This document shows, piece by piece, positions 37,075 through 47,822 of a stretch of 64,000 nt of DNA. The position numbers and the translations under genes are program-made. How positions within the stretch are numbered: the stretch's first letter is position 1; every line of letters begins with the position of its first letter. The notes beneath the pieces were generated by a model. The model worked only from the letters and a program-made list of their open reading frames with translations, was not told the DNA's origin and searched no databases. Origin of the DNA: CAYOUV01 sp963790075 (GTDB lineage Bacteria; Chloroflexota; Anaerolineae; Anaerolineales; Villigracilaceae); contig CAWBNG010000003.1 in assembly GCA_963790075.1 (NCBI GenBank), positions 806,001 through 870,000 on the forward strand, given 5' to 3'.

Positions 37075-38448
37075 TCAGCGTAAAATCAGTGGAAGAATGA
37101 TATACAGTGTGACATTTGTGATGCCATGCGCCAAGGTAACGCCCAAGATGGAGCGGGTTTTGAGAGCAAAATAACCGAAGAACAGGCCAACCGAAGCGGC
37201 GAAAAACACATCGAAGGTTGAGAAATATCCGATGTGCAAAATCCCAAACAAAATCGAAATGATCCAGATGGCAGTCCCACCTAATGATTGGACTCCGGTC
37301 ACTTGTAGTAAGCTGCGGAAAATGAGTTCCTCCAAGAAGCCAGTGAAAATTAACAGGATAAACACGCCCATGGCAATGTTAAACCAACTGGTGGAAGGAA
37401 CCAGAGCTTGCGGGTGCAGGATGAAGTATTCATAAACACCCAAGACAAACCCGTTCAGGCTGAACAGGAGCTGAAATGGCCAACCCTTCCAGGTGAAATA
37501 CAAGCGGTTAGCAGTCAGGCCGACGCTGCGGGCGGAAAAATAGGCTGCCAGAAAGAGTGGAACTCCCACAATCACGTAGCGGTACATGATTGGAATATCG
37601 AACATCGCCAGGGGCAGAGAAAGACTCAAGAGGCGGATGAGGGGAGCCAGCGCCAGGATGATCAGGTAACGCCGGAAGGGTCCCTGCTGGAGAATCGAAC
37701 CGTGTATGATCAAGCCGATCATAATGGTGGCATGAAAAATGATCCCTGTAGCAGGGTCGTCGAGCACAGTGACGATCTCAGCGGCGCTGATCAGCAGGAG
37801 ATAGATGATCGCGATGGCAAGGTTCCGGAAGAAGGGGATGTAGTAAAAGCGCGAGAGGGTTCGCCAGCGAAAGTCACGAACGCGCCACCGGGGAGTTCGA
37901 ACCGGGGCGATTGCCGGTGAGCGGACGGCAGGCTGAGTAACTCCCAGGGTATCCGCTTCAGCGGGGGGGGCTGGGGCGAGGATGAGGGTGGCGTCGGCTG
38001 GGGAGAGTTCCGAGAGAGCCCAGTCGAGGCCGTCACTGGCGACCGGGTTGGTTGGGGCGAGGATGAGGGCGGCGTCGGCTGGGGAGAGTTCCGATAGGGC
38101 CCAGTCGAGGCCGTCGCGCGCGACCGGATTGGTTGGGTCGAGGGTGAGGGCACGCTGGAAGTAGATGGCGGCGCTGCGGGCATCTGCTGCGGACCAGCCG
38201 AGGAGGATCAAGGGGGTGGGATTGTGGGGCTGCCTCTCAACCTGATTGAACAGGGAGCGACGCAAGGCGTGGGGCGGGGGCTCGGAGGGAACCGCCCCGG
38301 GGAGTACCCGTGCAGTGAGTTGGGCAACCTCCCCGGTCGGGGAGGTTGCAGCCAATTCCTTGGATCCCGAAGGATATGCCACCCGGTCAAGGATGACCGT
38401 ATCCGGGGGGGAGACTTTCGCTTCGGGCGGACGCTTCTTGAAAGGCAC
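37075..38448 (-). CDS. CPBP-family intramembrane protease with N-terminal TPR-like segment
   Basis: 457 residues. About 1-170 is a soluble, proline-rich region with a TPR-like helix (RSAAIYFQRALTLDPTNPVA) and a 27-residue unit GLDWALSELSPADA repeated twice. About 200-455 has eight helices with the CPBP (Abi) catalytic pattern: EELIFRSLLQVTG (paired Glu and Arg), FGILHIGYF and HGITNVTLY histidines. Related eukaryotic enzymes cleave CAAX proteins; bacterial members act in processing or bacteriocin immunity. The gene begins three bases after the LCP gene stop, so the two are co-transcribed. Target unknown. Confidence 0.85.
   Translation of the reverse strand: MPFKKRPPEAKVSPPDTVILDRVAYPSGSKELAATSPTGEVAQLTARVLPGAVPSEPPPHALRRSLFNQVERQPHNPTPLILLGWSAADARSAAIYFQRALTLDPTNPVARDGLDWALSELSPADAALILAPTNPVASDGLDWALSELSPADATLILAPAPPAEADTLGVTQPAVRSPAIAPVRTPRWRVRDFRWRTLSRFYYIPFFRNLAIAIIYLLLISAAEIVTVLDDPATGIIFHATIMIGLIIHGSILQQGPFRRYLIILALAPLIRLLSLSLPLAMFDIPIMYRYVIVGVPLFLAAYFSARSVGLTANRLYFTWKGWPFQLLFSLNGFVLGVYEYFILHPQALVPSTSWFNIAMGVFILLIFTGFLEELIFRSLLQVTGVQSLGGTAIWIISILFGILHIGYFSTFDVFFAASVGLFFGYFALKTRSILGVTLAHGITNVTLYIILPLILR
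37973..38135 (-). repeat. 81-bp tandem repeat within the CPBP gene
   Basis: GGGGCGAGGATGAGGG recurs at 37973 and 38054, two almost identical 81-bp units (27 codons), with a third partial unit upstream. The frame is kept. This points to a recent in-frame duplication of the helix-rich linker. Confidence 0.75.
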
Positions 38449-38451
38449 GGG

Positions 38452-39405
38452 TTATTTTCCGACCAGTTGGAGGATGTAGGAACCCAATCCCGGGGCGGGT
38501 AGGAAGACCTGTCCACTGGGGATGAGCAGTTCGGGTCCGACCAGTTCCTGATTGACGACCACGCCGGGCTGGTTGAGGATGCAGCTCACATCCAACATCT
38601 GGCTGACGCTGAAGTCGGTGAGGATGTTATCGTGGAAGACGTCGACGAGGTACGGTAGCCGGTCCCAGTTCCGGGGGGTGAGCAGGGATTGATAGACAGC
38701 CTGAATGATCAACTCCTGGCGGTCAAAACGGTCCCATATGCCCTTATTGTCGATACGCACAAGATCGAGGGCCATCGCGCCGGTCAGATGCTGGGCGCCG
38801 GCGGGGAAATAGCCAAAGCCTTCCGAACGACCGTCCACAACGACAGGCAGGACGACGTCCACCCCACCCAGGGCGTTAATGAAATCGGCGAAGGCGGCCT
38901 GCTTGATGACAAAGTAATGCTCGGGGGTGTAGCCGAAGTTGGCCTGCAGGGTGCTGCCGAAGAGGTTGACGGCTGCCAGCATGCGCGCTCGGTCATCTCC
39001 GGAGGCAAAGGTCTTGCCCTTGAGATAGACGTCGTTGAGGGTCGCGCCGCCAATGCCACGGTCAGCCAGGCCCGGGGTGGCGACCCACAGCTCGGAGGGC
39101 AGGGCGAGGATGTCGATGCGCTTGTTGTCGTAATCGACACGCACCAGGCGGATGGCGTCGGTGCCGCGCGGGGGCTGGCTTTCGCCCAGCGCCATGAAGA
39201 CCATCGACCCGGTCCGGCAGGCGCTCCCCGAGGGGATAACCGTGGAGACCGCTCCCACCGGGGGGGCATCGTACGGGGTAAAGGTAGGGGTGGGACCGGC
39301 CAGGGACAATTTCGGTCCAAGGCGGACGAACATCAAGACCACGACGATCAGGATCAGGATGAGGACGATTCCAACAGCAATGGCAATCCAAACTCCGCGT
39401 TTCAT
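38452..39405 (-). CDS. LytR-CpsA-Psr (LCP) family glycopolymer transferase
   Basis: 317 residues: an N-terminal anchor (about 5-27), a short linker, then an extracytoplasmic LCP domain. Visible LCP features: DAIRLVRVDYDNKRIDILALPSEL (the usual D-x-I-x-V and DTM...SIPRD-like strand), IGGATLNDVY, HYFVIKQAAFADFINALGGVDVVLP and ALDLVRIDNKGIWDRFDRQ with conserved Arg residues. LCP proteins attach undecaprenyl-linked polysaccharides to cell-wall or protein acceptors outside the membrane. This fits the neighbouring export and glycosyltransferase genes. Confidence 0.85.
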   Translation of the reverse strand: MKRGVWIAIAVGIVLILILIVVVLMFVRLGPKLSLAGPTPTFTPYDAPPVGAVSTVIPSGSACRTGSMVFMALGESQPPRGTDAIRLVRVDYDNKRIDILALPSELWVATPGLADRGIGGATLNDVYLKGKTFASGDDRARMLAAVNLFGSTLQANFGYTPEHYFVIKQAAFADFINALGGVDVVLPVVVDGRSEGFGYFPAGAQHLTGAMALDLVRIDNKGIWDRFDRQELIIQAVYQSLLTPRNWDRLPYLVDVFHDNILTDFSVSQMLDVSCILNQPGVVVNQELVGPELLIPSGQVFLPAPGLGSYILQLVGK

Positions 39406-39776
39406 AGTTGATTCTCCTTTTCTAGCGCATCCTTATCCATACCCAGGAATTTCAAGGATGGTTCGAACTGATGAATAGGATTTTTAACCTATTTAGCGAA
39501 CCGACCATACAATCACAAAAAATGTTATCCATCATCCCTTCCAACTTGTTGTGTGGCGCGATTTCCAACACAAACGCGTCATCTTTTTAGGTTATCAGTG
39601 CTCCCCGCGAAAATCTGGAGGATAAGCACATTCGAGCTAAGCACTTCTGGATAGTTTTCATTCAAAGATTAGATTGGTCAAATGTAGCCAGAGTCACTCT
39701 CAAGTCATCAGTATTTTCCAGTTCGCAACGCACTTGAAGAAACGGAAAGTATGAAAAGCAAGCAGAGGGATAAAAT
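39406..39776. other. Intergenic region, nothing recognised
   Basis: 371 bp of AT-rich sequence between the LCP gene start and the DUF1616-like gene end. I see no convincing gene, tRNA or strong hairpin here. It presumably carries the LCP promoter. Confidence 0.5.
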
Positions 39777-40605
39777 CTATTCTTCAACATTAATCCAAAA
39801 GTGAAGTGAACGATAAACTTCATCGTCAGCGTTCTTATAGAGTAATATTTGGAGCTTTTCGTTAGTGCCACCTTTTAGAGCGGAAAAGTAAATCTGTTTT
39901 TGAGCGGTCTCCCCTTGCTGTAAAACAAATGACTCTGAATAAACCAACAAAGTATCAAACCTAATATCTAACTTATATTCAGTCTGTTCATATTCATTAT
40001 TACCGATGCCGAGAGTAAAATAAATCGGGTCATTCAAATTAAGGTTTAGTGGGGATTCTTGGGACAGGAATCCCGGGTCTTGGATATATATTTCTGTGAA
40101 CTTTTCATTATTATTTGGTCGAACAAGATCAACGATAAACAATGATCCCGCAACTATTGAAAAAAGTACCGCGATACCTACAAAATATTTATCCCCTTTA
40201 CGCAAACTAATGCCGCGTATTTTAGGAATTATTATTTGCAATTCTTTCTTTATATTTAACATTCCTCCGTTTAATCGCAATTATTGAACCCACACAATAA
40301 ATTGAGAATATACAAATAAGAACAGTGAACGAATTTATACCTATGGTTAGGTTCAGTAATGTCCCAAGAACTAGCACAACCGGGATACTCAATCCTACAC
40401 TTATACAACTGATTTCAACAAAGCTAAACTTATTTTCATTTGAGATAGCTGAAAATAATGAATAACCAGGGATATAAGTTATGATGATTATTCCAAGGAG
40501 AATACGCAAGGAATGAACAAGGATTAAAATATCACCAAGACAGTATCACAAACAATGATAATAAAGAGAGTAATCAAATCGGCGTGTATCAGGAAATCTT
40601 TTCAT
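39777..40605 (-). CDS. DUF1616 membrane protein, frameshifted
   Basis: Two overlapping frames rebuild a DUF1616 protein of about 275 residues. The N-terminal frame has LRILLGIIIITYIPGYSLFS and VEISCISVGLSIPVVLVLGT; the C-terminal frame has a helix (YFVGIAVLFSIVAGSLFIVD) and an outer domain FTEIYIQDPGFLSQESPLNL, TLGIGNNEYEQTEYKLDIRF. The join is near 40222-40280. An upstream ATG at 40605 with GAGGAAT gives a plausible start, but two further shifts would be needed (about 40540 and 40560). DUF1616 proteins are typically near polysaccharide genes; function unknown. Confidence 0.7.
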
Positions 40606-40699
40606 ATTCCTCTTCCTCTTTTTCTTTAAAATCCTATTGGATACCAAATAACCCATCCCTTCAGCAGCCCCTCTAAAGAGACCCTGTATTATTGTAATT

Positions 40700-41527
40700 T
40701 TACGAAACTTTAATTAAATAATAAACAAAATTTGAGGGAAATTCGAATAATATGAACCAAAAGAAGAAAATGAAAAGTTGAAAATTGGTTGCATATTTTG
40801 AGCGATAAATAAATCTATTTCGGATAAAATATCGCAATTTGTTACTTGGAACTTTATTTAAAGAGACCGACCCCTTATGAAAGATTTTAGAAGCTGGAAC
40901 TACAACTATAGAAAACCCTTTTCTCCCTGCCCGCGTACAAAAGTCTGTATCCTCAACTTGATAATAATATTCTTCACATAACAGCCCGATCATCTCAAAA
41001 ACATCTCGTTTGACTAATAGACATGCTCCTAGAGCAGTTTCAATATTGGTATATGTTGCTTTAGGATTAACCCTCACCGTTTGCAAGTGAAGGACCATAC
41101 CAACTAATAAACATTCCTTGGTTCTGAATATAATTCTGTTTATGATAATCAAGAATAGTTGGTGTTAGTACACCTATTTTTTTATCTTTCTCCGCGGTTT
41201 CCAACATCAAATTTAAAGAACCAGGGGCAACAATAGTGTCATTGTTTAATCGGAGAATAAAATCCGCCCCCCCACACTGAGCGCATACTTTATCCCAATA
41301 TTATTTCCCCCAGCAAAACCATTATTGGTTTCACTCCTTATCGTATATACCCAACGATAATCAGCCTCTAATACTTCATTTTCATATTCATCAGAACCAT
41401 TATCAATAACAACAACTTTTACATTTTTGTAATCAATTTTAGCTAATAGATCTAAACATTCAATAGTGTCGTTTAATCCATTCCAATTTAAGATAATAAT
41501 AACAATGAAAGGAGATTTATCCAACAT
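40700..41527 (-). CDS. GT2-family glycosyltransferase (rhamnosyltransferase-like), frameshifted
   Basis: About 276 codons over three frames. N-terminal VIIILNWNGLNDTIECLDLL and VVVIDNGSDEYENEVL are the GT-A nucleotide-sugar-binding start; NNGFAGGNNIGIKYAL and FILRLNNDTIV (DxD-equivalent NND) follow. The C-terminal frame has ETALGACLLVKRDVFEMIGL, YYYQVEDTDFCTRAGRKGFS and KIFHKGSVSLN. It transfers a sugar to a lipid-linked glycan in the cytoplasm. Breaks lie at about 41262 and 41130. It shares a short spacer with the methyltransferase gene upstream. Confidence 0.75.
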
Positions 41528-41540
41528 TACCTAATCCTTA

Positions 41541-42436
41541 TCAAATTTTCTTTTGAGCGCTAATAATCACAGAAGGACCTTTATGGACCATGGCGCTGAC
41601 AACAGTAAAAGGCAAAAATAAATATGCGGAGTATTTACCAATTTTCTTTATGAACCTTTTTAAATGCCCGTTACGAAACAAATCGTCTAAACTCATCGCG
41701 AAAGAGACTGGGGAAGGACTATACCCTATCCGCCCAACTTTAAAACCGTTCAGACATAGCATTTCAATAAGCGTCGCGGGAGTAAATAAATACAAATGGC
41801 GGGGCAAGTCAAGCGCGCTCCATTTCTTCCTAAAGAGCTTAGCCTCAAAACTATCGAAGTTGGGAACTTCAAGAACAAATTTACCTTCATCTTTTAAGAA
41901 TTCTATAAATCTCCTTTATTAATTCTGATGGATCGTAGATATGTTCTAAAACGTGTATCATAACAATCGCGTCGAAGAAATTACTTGGATAGCGAGCATC
42001 CTTGAGATTCCCAATGAATATATCAATTCCTTTTTTTTGTGCCTCAACTGCTGCAACTTCGCTGACATCTAGGCCAAAAACCGTCAGCCAGTTGCTTAGT
42101 TTTACTAAATATTTTCCAGAACCACAACCGATATCAAGGATATTTCCTTTCATTGAAGATGGGAGATAAATAAGTTCTACCGTAAAGAGCGAAAGGAAAT
42201 GTTCCCAAATTCTTTCTAACCATTGTTCATTACTCTCTTGAGAAAACGGGGGATAATTAGTGGGATAATTTTGCTACATATCCCCTTTTTGCGGACAAGG
42301 ATTCAAATACACAAGTCCACATTTTCGGCAACAGACCAATGAGAATTCTCCAGGGAGATCAAACCATTGGTCCCTAACTGAAAATAAAACTTTCGGTCTT
42401 ACTTCCGCACAAATTGCAGTGGGTTAATTCCAACAT
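41541..42436 (-). CDS. SAM methyltransferase with N-terminal zinc ribbon, frameshifted
   Basis: About 298 codons. The start at 42436 reads MLELTHCNLCGSKTESF, then VCCRKCGLVYLNPCPQ: a four-Cys ribbon typical of Methyltransf_13/23-type enzymes in glycan clusters. The catalytic part is NILDIGCGSGKYLVKLSN, VFGLDVSEVAA, FDAIVMIHVLEHIYDPSELI, and then LPRHLYLFTPATLIEMLCLN. Breaks are near 42372 and 41923, and a TAG occurs at about 42275. It probably methylates a sugar or glycan intermediate. The flanking glycosyltransferase supports this role. Confidence 0.7.
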
Positions 42437-42447
42437 TTTTCGCTTTA

Positions 42448-44298
42448 CTACTTCATTTGTGACACACTAAATACAAGCCACAGATCAAAATCACCATTTG
42501 AATATATTTTGTCAAAATTCGTTTCATTATTTATCATCAGAAAATCTTCGGGTAAAACCCTCACCGGGTTTCGAGGAATAATTAATTCATAGAACTTATC
42601 ATAAGAAGATATAGGTAAATAATATAATTTATAACGTTCAACTGGTTTTCTTTTAGGAATAATCAAAGTGATCGGGAAAGTTAATGGTCTCTCCCCATTT
42701 CTGTTGAATGGGTGTGAAAAACTTGTCAACATATCGGAATCCTTTTCAAACCAGATGGAAAGACAAACTTGATTGTGATGAAGTAGGACAGGGATCGAAT
42801 TGTCCCGATTATTTGCCAACCATTCCATTCCTGATAATTGCTCCGGAAGAGATTTGCTAATTCAACCTGAAAGTTCCGGGCGATGGAAAAAAACCAAACA
42901 CTCCAATGGTATATGAGAAGAAAATAACACTGGTAGCTGCCGTTACCGACAGAAGCTTTCTTGGGTTCATATTTTTTATAGTTCTAAAAATATAATTTTT
43001 CATGACCATACTTCCAAGAAACCCCATCATCACTGGGGAGATTAATAAATAATGCCATGGACCGCCAGTAAGAAACGGCTCCCGATCCACCAAACAAGAC
43101 AATTACAAACATAGCAAACTGAGAAAATAAGTAAACAGTCAGGGGTATAACACGTCTTGATTGAGGATTGATCATCCAACTTCGGAAAGATAGAAAACCC
43201 GCCACCAGCACCAGCCCCATGTACAAAATATCATGCCCATTCATCCTAACCAAGAGTAATATAGAATTCAATTGTCGAAACATTGATGGTTTCCAATTGA
43301 TTAAACTTCAGCAGCACCGCCCTCACCCAATGCACTTATCGCATTCACCAATTCATTCACGGTCATCGACCAAAAGAGAAGTTCATCGTAAGCCAAGTGA
43401 TGAAGATAAGTAAATAAGAACAATATTTATCGAATGCTTCAGGATTTGTCCCTATTCTCAAAGATATTCCCAGTCTAAAAATCTCCACTGCTGATAAACC
43501 AATTATCAGGCTTATGCATACAACAGGATGAATGAAAACAGTCGCTACACTGGCTACAATCAGCATCATCCGAAAAGCTAATGAATTATGTTGTATTACT
43601 TTATGATAGAGCCAAAGAATAAAAAGCACGTCTGTAAATCCCAACACTGTAGGCCATACTTCATAATTGATTGACGAAGAAGATTATGCAACTCGAGAGC
43701 ATACAGAGTGCTAACGAAAATTGATTGGTCAATATTTCCTTAGACAATAAGTAATTGAACAGAAGTAACAATAGGGAAATGTGGTCAGTGTTATGTATTG
43801 AACCACTTGAAGGGGATCTACAGCGATCAGTGTGCATATGAATGCAAGCAAGTACATTGGTGCGGGATAGATCACACCGCTGGAAGGACGGTCGTAAACA
43901 GGAAGATGACCCAGAGACACTATATCTTGAACTCTGCCTGCGTGAATTAATATCTCTGATCTTCCAAAAGCAGCATATCCTCGCAAGACAGGTAAAAGAA
44001 TAATCAGAGCAGTATTAAACGCAACAATGAAAAAACCCACCATCCAGTATTTCGAATTACTGTCCCGAGGATTTATCACAGGTATTAGCGCTGCCAGGAT
44101 TTCTATTAAACTGCTCAGTAAAACCATATACCAAAATATGCTTGGTAATGCCGTATAAATAGAGGGTTCGTAGCCTGTGCTCTGTTTAATTGTATAAAGG
44201 AAATAAACCTCAATATCAATTAAAACGATGCTAACTATCCAAAAAAAATATAGATATCGTGGAATCTTTATATATTTATAAGATTTTTCTAGGGTCAT
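42448..44298 (-). pseudogene. Large multi-helix membrane protein (GT-C or polymerase-like), many frameshifts
   Basis: Successive frames from 44298 down to 42448 give about 610 codons of mostly hydrophobic sequence. They include YLYFFWIVSIVLIDIEVYFL, GRSEILIHAGRVQDIVSLGH, LPVYDRPSSGVIYPAPMYLL, HKVIQHNSLAFRMMLIVAS, GGPWHYLLISPVMMGFLGS and a soluble C-terminal tail. The loop GRSEILIHAGRVQDI with its acidic residues is reminiscent of GT-C transferases or O-antigen-polymerase-like proteins; I cannot decide between them. At least five frame breaks (about 43700, 43360, 43080, 42850 and inside) make this a candidate pseudogene or a poorly polished stretch. Confidence 0.55.
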
Positions 44299-44356
44299 TT
44301 TTGTCTCAATAGCGTAATTTAATATAACTTATGAAAATATGATGATACTAATTTAT

Positions 44357-45325
44357 TTACATCTGGTTTATGTCTCGAATTATCCTGGATATTAAATTGT
44401 TATCCGGTTTCAATGGAAATATTAACTCGCGTGATTTAAGACTTTCTGGGTTTGTTATTTCACTCACAAGCCACCGATGTTTGAGCTTGCTTTGAGGAAA
44501 AATAAATGAATAAGCATTAACATATCGAGGGAATATACCTATGATACTTAAACTTGGACTGTAATAATCATCCATCGAAGATGTTTCAAATAAATAGGCA
44601 AAATTCTGCTTCAAAGGCACTTGACGTATATAATAATTTTTATTCTGCCAGGTTGTACAACGGAATATTCCAGTAGGCAATCCAGAATCACTAATTTTTA
44701 TTTTTGTTTTACTAAAAGATAATAAATATCTAACCAATCCCAATTTCCGTAGTAGAGATATTTCTTCATTATCCAAGTGGGTAAATCTATAATCAAAAAA
44801 ACCTAAAAATAATGGAAAATTATAGACTATCCTGTCCCCCAAGATTACCAGATCATCACCCAAGAAAGACCAACCTTCATTGCTACGCAATAAATTCATC
44901 ATCAACGTCGTTTTATACGCACCACCTCGACCATAAAACAAATAAGCATTACCATCTTTAACTGCAGAAGCACTGTGAACCAAGTGGTGCCCTTTCTTAT
45001 GCAAGTGGTATGCCAAGATTTGTTTTAATATCAACGACTCTGCTAAAAGGCCTGGCGCGATTAACTGCTTGAGATCTATTCCATAGCTAAAAAAACGGAT
45101 ATAGGTTTTCCCTTCTTCAAAACCATTGATTTCGATTTTCCACTTATAAGGACCCCAAACATCTTGACAATATAAAAAATTTTCTTTCACATAATATTTA
45201 TGGTCAACAACATAACATCCACTAATTGCCGGTGTAAAATCAGATACTTCCAAAGTGATATCCGGTTCATGAACTGCAGTTGCTACTTCAAAAAAACGAA
45301 ATGGCTTGCTAATTTCTGGAATCAA
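44357..45325 (-). CDS. HprK-like P-loop protein A of the polysaccharide cluster
   Basis: 322 residues. A beta-rich N-terminal part (about 1-95) is followed by GHHLVHSASAVKDGNAYLF and a P-loop YGRGGAYKTTL (Gly132 to Thr140; Tyr replaces the usual second Gly). FLGDDLVIL follows as a Walker-B-like strand. The HxSA-x(n)-P-loop-GDD order is that of HPr kinase/PEPCK-like proteins found beside glycan or PqqD/sulfur-peptide genes. No HPr or PTS gene is near, so a sugar or protein kinase role is possible. It pairs with the next upstream paralogue. Intact frame. Confidence 0.7.
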   Translation of the reverse strand: MIPEISKPFRFFEVATAVHEPDITLEVSDFTPAISGCYVVDHKYYVKENFLYCQDVWGPYKWKIEINGFEEGKTYIRFFSYGIDLKQLIAPGLLAESLILKQILAYHLHKKGHHLVHSASAVKDGNAYLFYGRGGAYKTTLMMNLLRSNEGWSFLGDDLVILGDRIVYNFPLFLGFFDYRFTHLDNEEISLLRKLGLVRYLLSFSKTKIKISDSGLPTGIFRCTTWQNKNYYIRQVPLKQNFAYLFETSSMDDYYSPSLSIIGIFPRYVNAYSFIFPQSKLKHRWLVSEITNPESLKSRELIFPLKPDNNLISRIIRDINQM

Positions 45326-45423
45326 ATCCCATCGCGAGTATCTATGAATTCTCCATTGAGACTAAATTATGGAAGTTATAAAATTCAACTTGCGTCTTTT
45401 GAATTGCCAAATCAGCCACCTTA

Positions 45424-46485
45424 TCAATCTAATTTCAAAACGAAAAACAATTCATCCAATATTTCATTGCCAATGTGTTGAGGAAAAACAATCTCATAAT
45501 AGTCAATCCCTTCCCCAAGTGTTAATTGAAGTTTCTTTTCATACTCAGTCCAATAGTTAGAAAAGAAAGAACCTTGGAAAACACATCGATATTCATCGAT
45601 ACATTGACTAATAAAAGGGAATTCAAGAATTAGGTTTATTACTGTTCTATCGATTACAACTTCCCTTGATATCTCTCGGGGACCTATAAATCGATCTCGC
45701 GTGACAATGGAAAAAAATTTATTAAGATCGGAATTGTTTTGTATGGCATTTCCCAACAATCGTAGTGGAGAAATGGGTAAAAATATTTTTATATACCCCT
45801 TTGTCAGGAAGTATACAGCCATCACAATTCTATATTTTATTTTTTCATATAACGATAATTTTTTCCATGTGTCCCTGTTTATATTGTAGCCAAAAAAATT
45901 AATATCAGACAATAAGCCCCACATTTTATTTATTCCGATTATCATAAAATTGTCCCCCATATATTTGAAACCTTTTGTCTGAACCGCATTCAATGCCGTG
46001 GTCGTTTTTCCTCCGCCCCCTCTGGCAGAAAATACCACTCCGACCTCATTTTTCGAAACACCAGAAGCATGGATAAGCGAATACCCTTTTTGGGTCAGAA
46101 TATAACCAATAAAGAAATCGATTATTCGCCCAGCAACAAATGGAGAACCTGTAATATTCGAGTTTATATGCAAAGTAACATGATCTTGCTCAAGACCAAT
46201 TACATCAAAACGGATTTTACCGCCCAGCTTACTCCTTACATAATCAACGTACAAGTAATCTTCTTTCATATAAAAGTTATTATCAATCTTAATACACCCG
46301 TTAATATCCGGGTCAAATGTTCCCAAAATTACTTCAATATCTGATCTGGTTTCCCCTTCCTGCTCAAATAAATAAGCCATATACCGATCATGAACTCCGA
46401 TCAATCGATTAAGAAAGCTACGCTGATCGCATATCTTAATGGATAAAAGATCGTGTATGTTGAAATGGAAGGTTCTTTTAGACAT
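45424..46485 (-). CDS. HprK-like P-loop protein B of the polysaccharide cluster
   Basis: About 353 residues with the start placed at ATG 46485, because upstream codons overlap the flippase gene. The same layout as protein A: beta-rich N-terminus with FDPDINGCIKIDNNFYMKED, then GYSLIHASGVSKNEVGVVF, P-loop SARGGGGKTTT (Lys160) and FKYMGDNFMII. The P-loop is canonical here, unlike in protein A. The C-terminal 190 residues are helical and not recognised. A and B are homologues by order of motifs; possibly one active and one modified member of a complex. Confidence 0.7.
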   Translation of the reverse strand: MSKRTFHFNIHDLLSIKICDQRSFLNRLIGVHDRYMAYLFEQEGETRSDIEVILGTFDPDINGCIKIDNNFYMKEDYLYVDYVRSKLGGKIRFDVIGLEQDHVTLHINSNITGSPFVAGRIIDFFIGYILTQKGYSLIHASGVSKNEVGVVFSARGGGGKTTTALNAVQTKGFKYMGDNFMIIGINKMWGLLSDINFFGYNINRDTWKKLSLYEKIKYRIVMAVYFLTKGYIKIFLPISPLRLLGNAIQNNSDLNKFFSIVTRDRFIGPREISREVVIDRTVINLILEFPFISQCIDEYRCVFQGSFFSNYWTEYEKKLQLTLGEGIDYYEIVFPQHIGNEILDELFFVLKLD

Positions 46486-46489
46486 AGAT

Positions 46490-47777
46490 TTATTTGTTCC
46501 TGGCATATAATAGCAAGACCCTACCAGCAAAAAGCGAAATAACCAATTGTGATGAGAGCCAGCCCAACCCTGTAGAAACGATACCGAATTTTCCAATAAA
46601 AACAACCGTGACGAAAAGATATACAGTCGCGGATACTAAACTAACCATAAACAGTTCCTTGATCCGTTTCTCTACTTTTAGAATGGAAAAATATAGTGAA
46701 TTCAAGACAACAAGAATGGCAGGTAGGATCAACCATTTTAGTAATGATGTTGCATCAAGGGAATATGCTTTTCCAAATAACGCCAATATTTGCGGGGATA
46801 TTATAAAGGTTATAATTGAAATTAAAATTGTGACAAGAAGAGCTTTCTTTAGAGATCTAATTATTAATAAAGGCAGTTGAGCTGGAGTGTTTGACCCTTC
46901 CGAAAAAACAGATGCTGCCAATGATTGTCCAGGGGTAGTAATTATCCAACCTATCATCCAAGCGAAGTAGACGCTGGCACTGGCTTTTGCCTCCAAAAAA
47001 TACAGCACGATCGATGGTGTAACGAGCAAAGGAGCCCGATAAAAAAGATCGGCAAAAAAACTTCCAATAGAATAGGGCAATATTCTTTTATAGAATTTAA
47101 ACGAATACTCAAATCGGAAAGAAAAATTATTCATCAACTTCGGGAGAAAATAAAAATAACTAACCAAATTAGCAATAAGCAGACTTAAAGCCTGAAGGGG
47201 GACGACTTCCGAACTTTTGCAAGCCCAGATAATGAAATGCAACAAGCAGAATCAGTCCTAAAATATCCCAAATGATAATATGCCAAAATGCAAACCGCGA
47301 CTCCCGGAATCCCTGAAAAGAGTATTGAACCAGTGTGCTCAGGCTGACAAGGCAAATAAAAACAACAATTCCCACTGAGAAACCAAGATCATGTGCTACA
47401 TACCAACTATTTTGAGATATCTTGATATTGAGAGACAATATGTAAAGTGCCCCAACCACGACACTCAAAATAATATTATTTATTATGGACGTCTTAAGTA
47501 ATAGAGATGAATCCCCTTCCTCGGACAAATGCCTGATTATTCCCGGACCTACCCCAAGTCCAGAGATAATTGCCAGGAAGGAAGATATAGAAATCAATGC
47601 GGAGGCTATGCCTATGTCTTCCTGTGAAAAAAACCTTGCCGATACCACCCAAAAAACGAAACCCAAGATTGCGCCAATTAAATTAATACCCAATAAATAC
47701 CCGGTATTTTTATATAATGAATTATTTGAGAGGAAATTGTAATAATCGGATAGTTTTGGAAGTATTCTTTGCATCAT
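46490..47777 (-). CDS. Polysaccharide flippase (Wzx/MATE-like), one frameshift
   Basis: About 430 codons over two frames (47777-47205 and about 47205-46490). First part: YLLGINLIGAILGFVFWVVS, FSQEDIGIASALISISSFL, SGLGVGPGIIRHLSEEG. Second: SFRFEYSFKFYKRILPYSIG, FAWMIGWIITTPGQSLAASV, LFGKAYSLDATSLLKWLIL. About 12 helices are predicted. It moves lipid-linked repeat units across the membrane. The break near 47205 is a single-base shift. A Wzm/Wzt exporter is also encoded in the window, so two export routes coexist unless this one is inactive. Confidence 0.8.
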
Positions 47778-47822
47778 AACTCTTTATCAGTAAAAATACT
47801 TTGATACTTTCTTAAAAGTACT

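Noticed and set aside
26731..42280. TAG codons where Gln is expected (26731 and about 42275) as sign of a recoded genetic code
   Set aside because: TAG ends other intact genes here (signal peptidase at 11873, radical SAM at 7448), so it is an ordinary stop codon.
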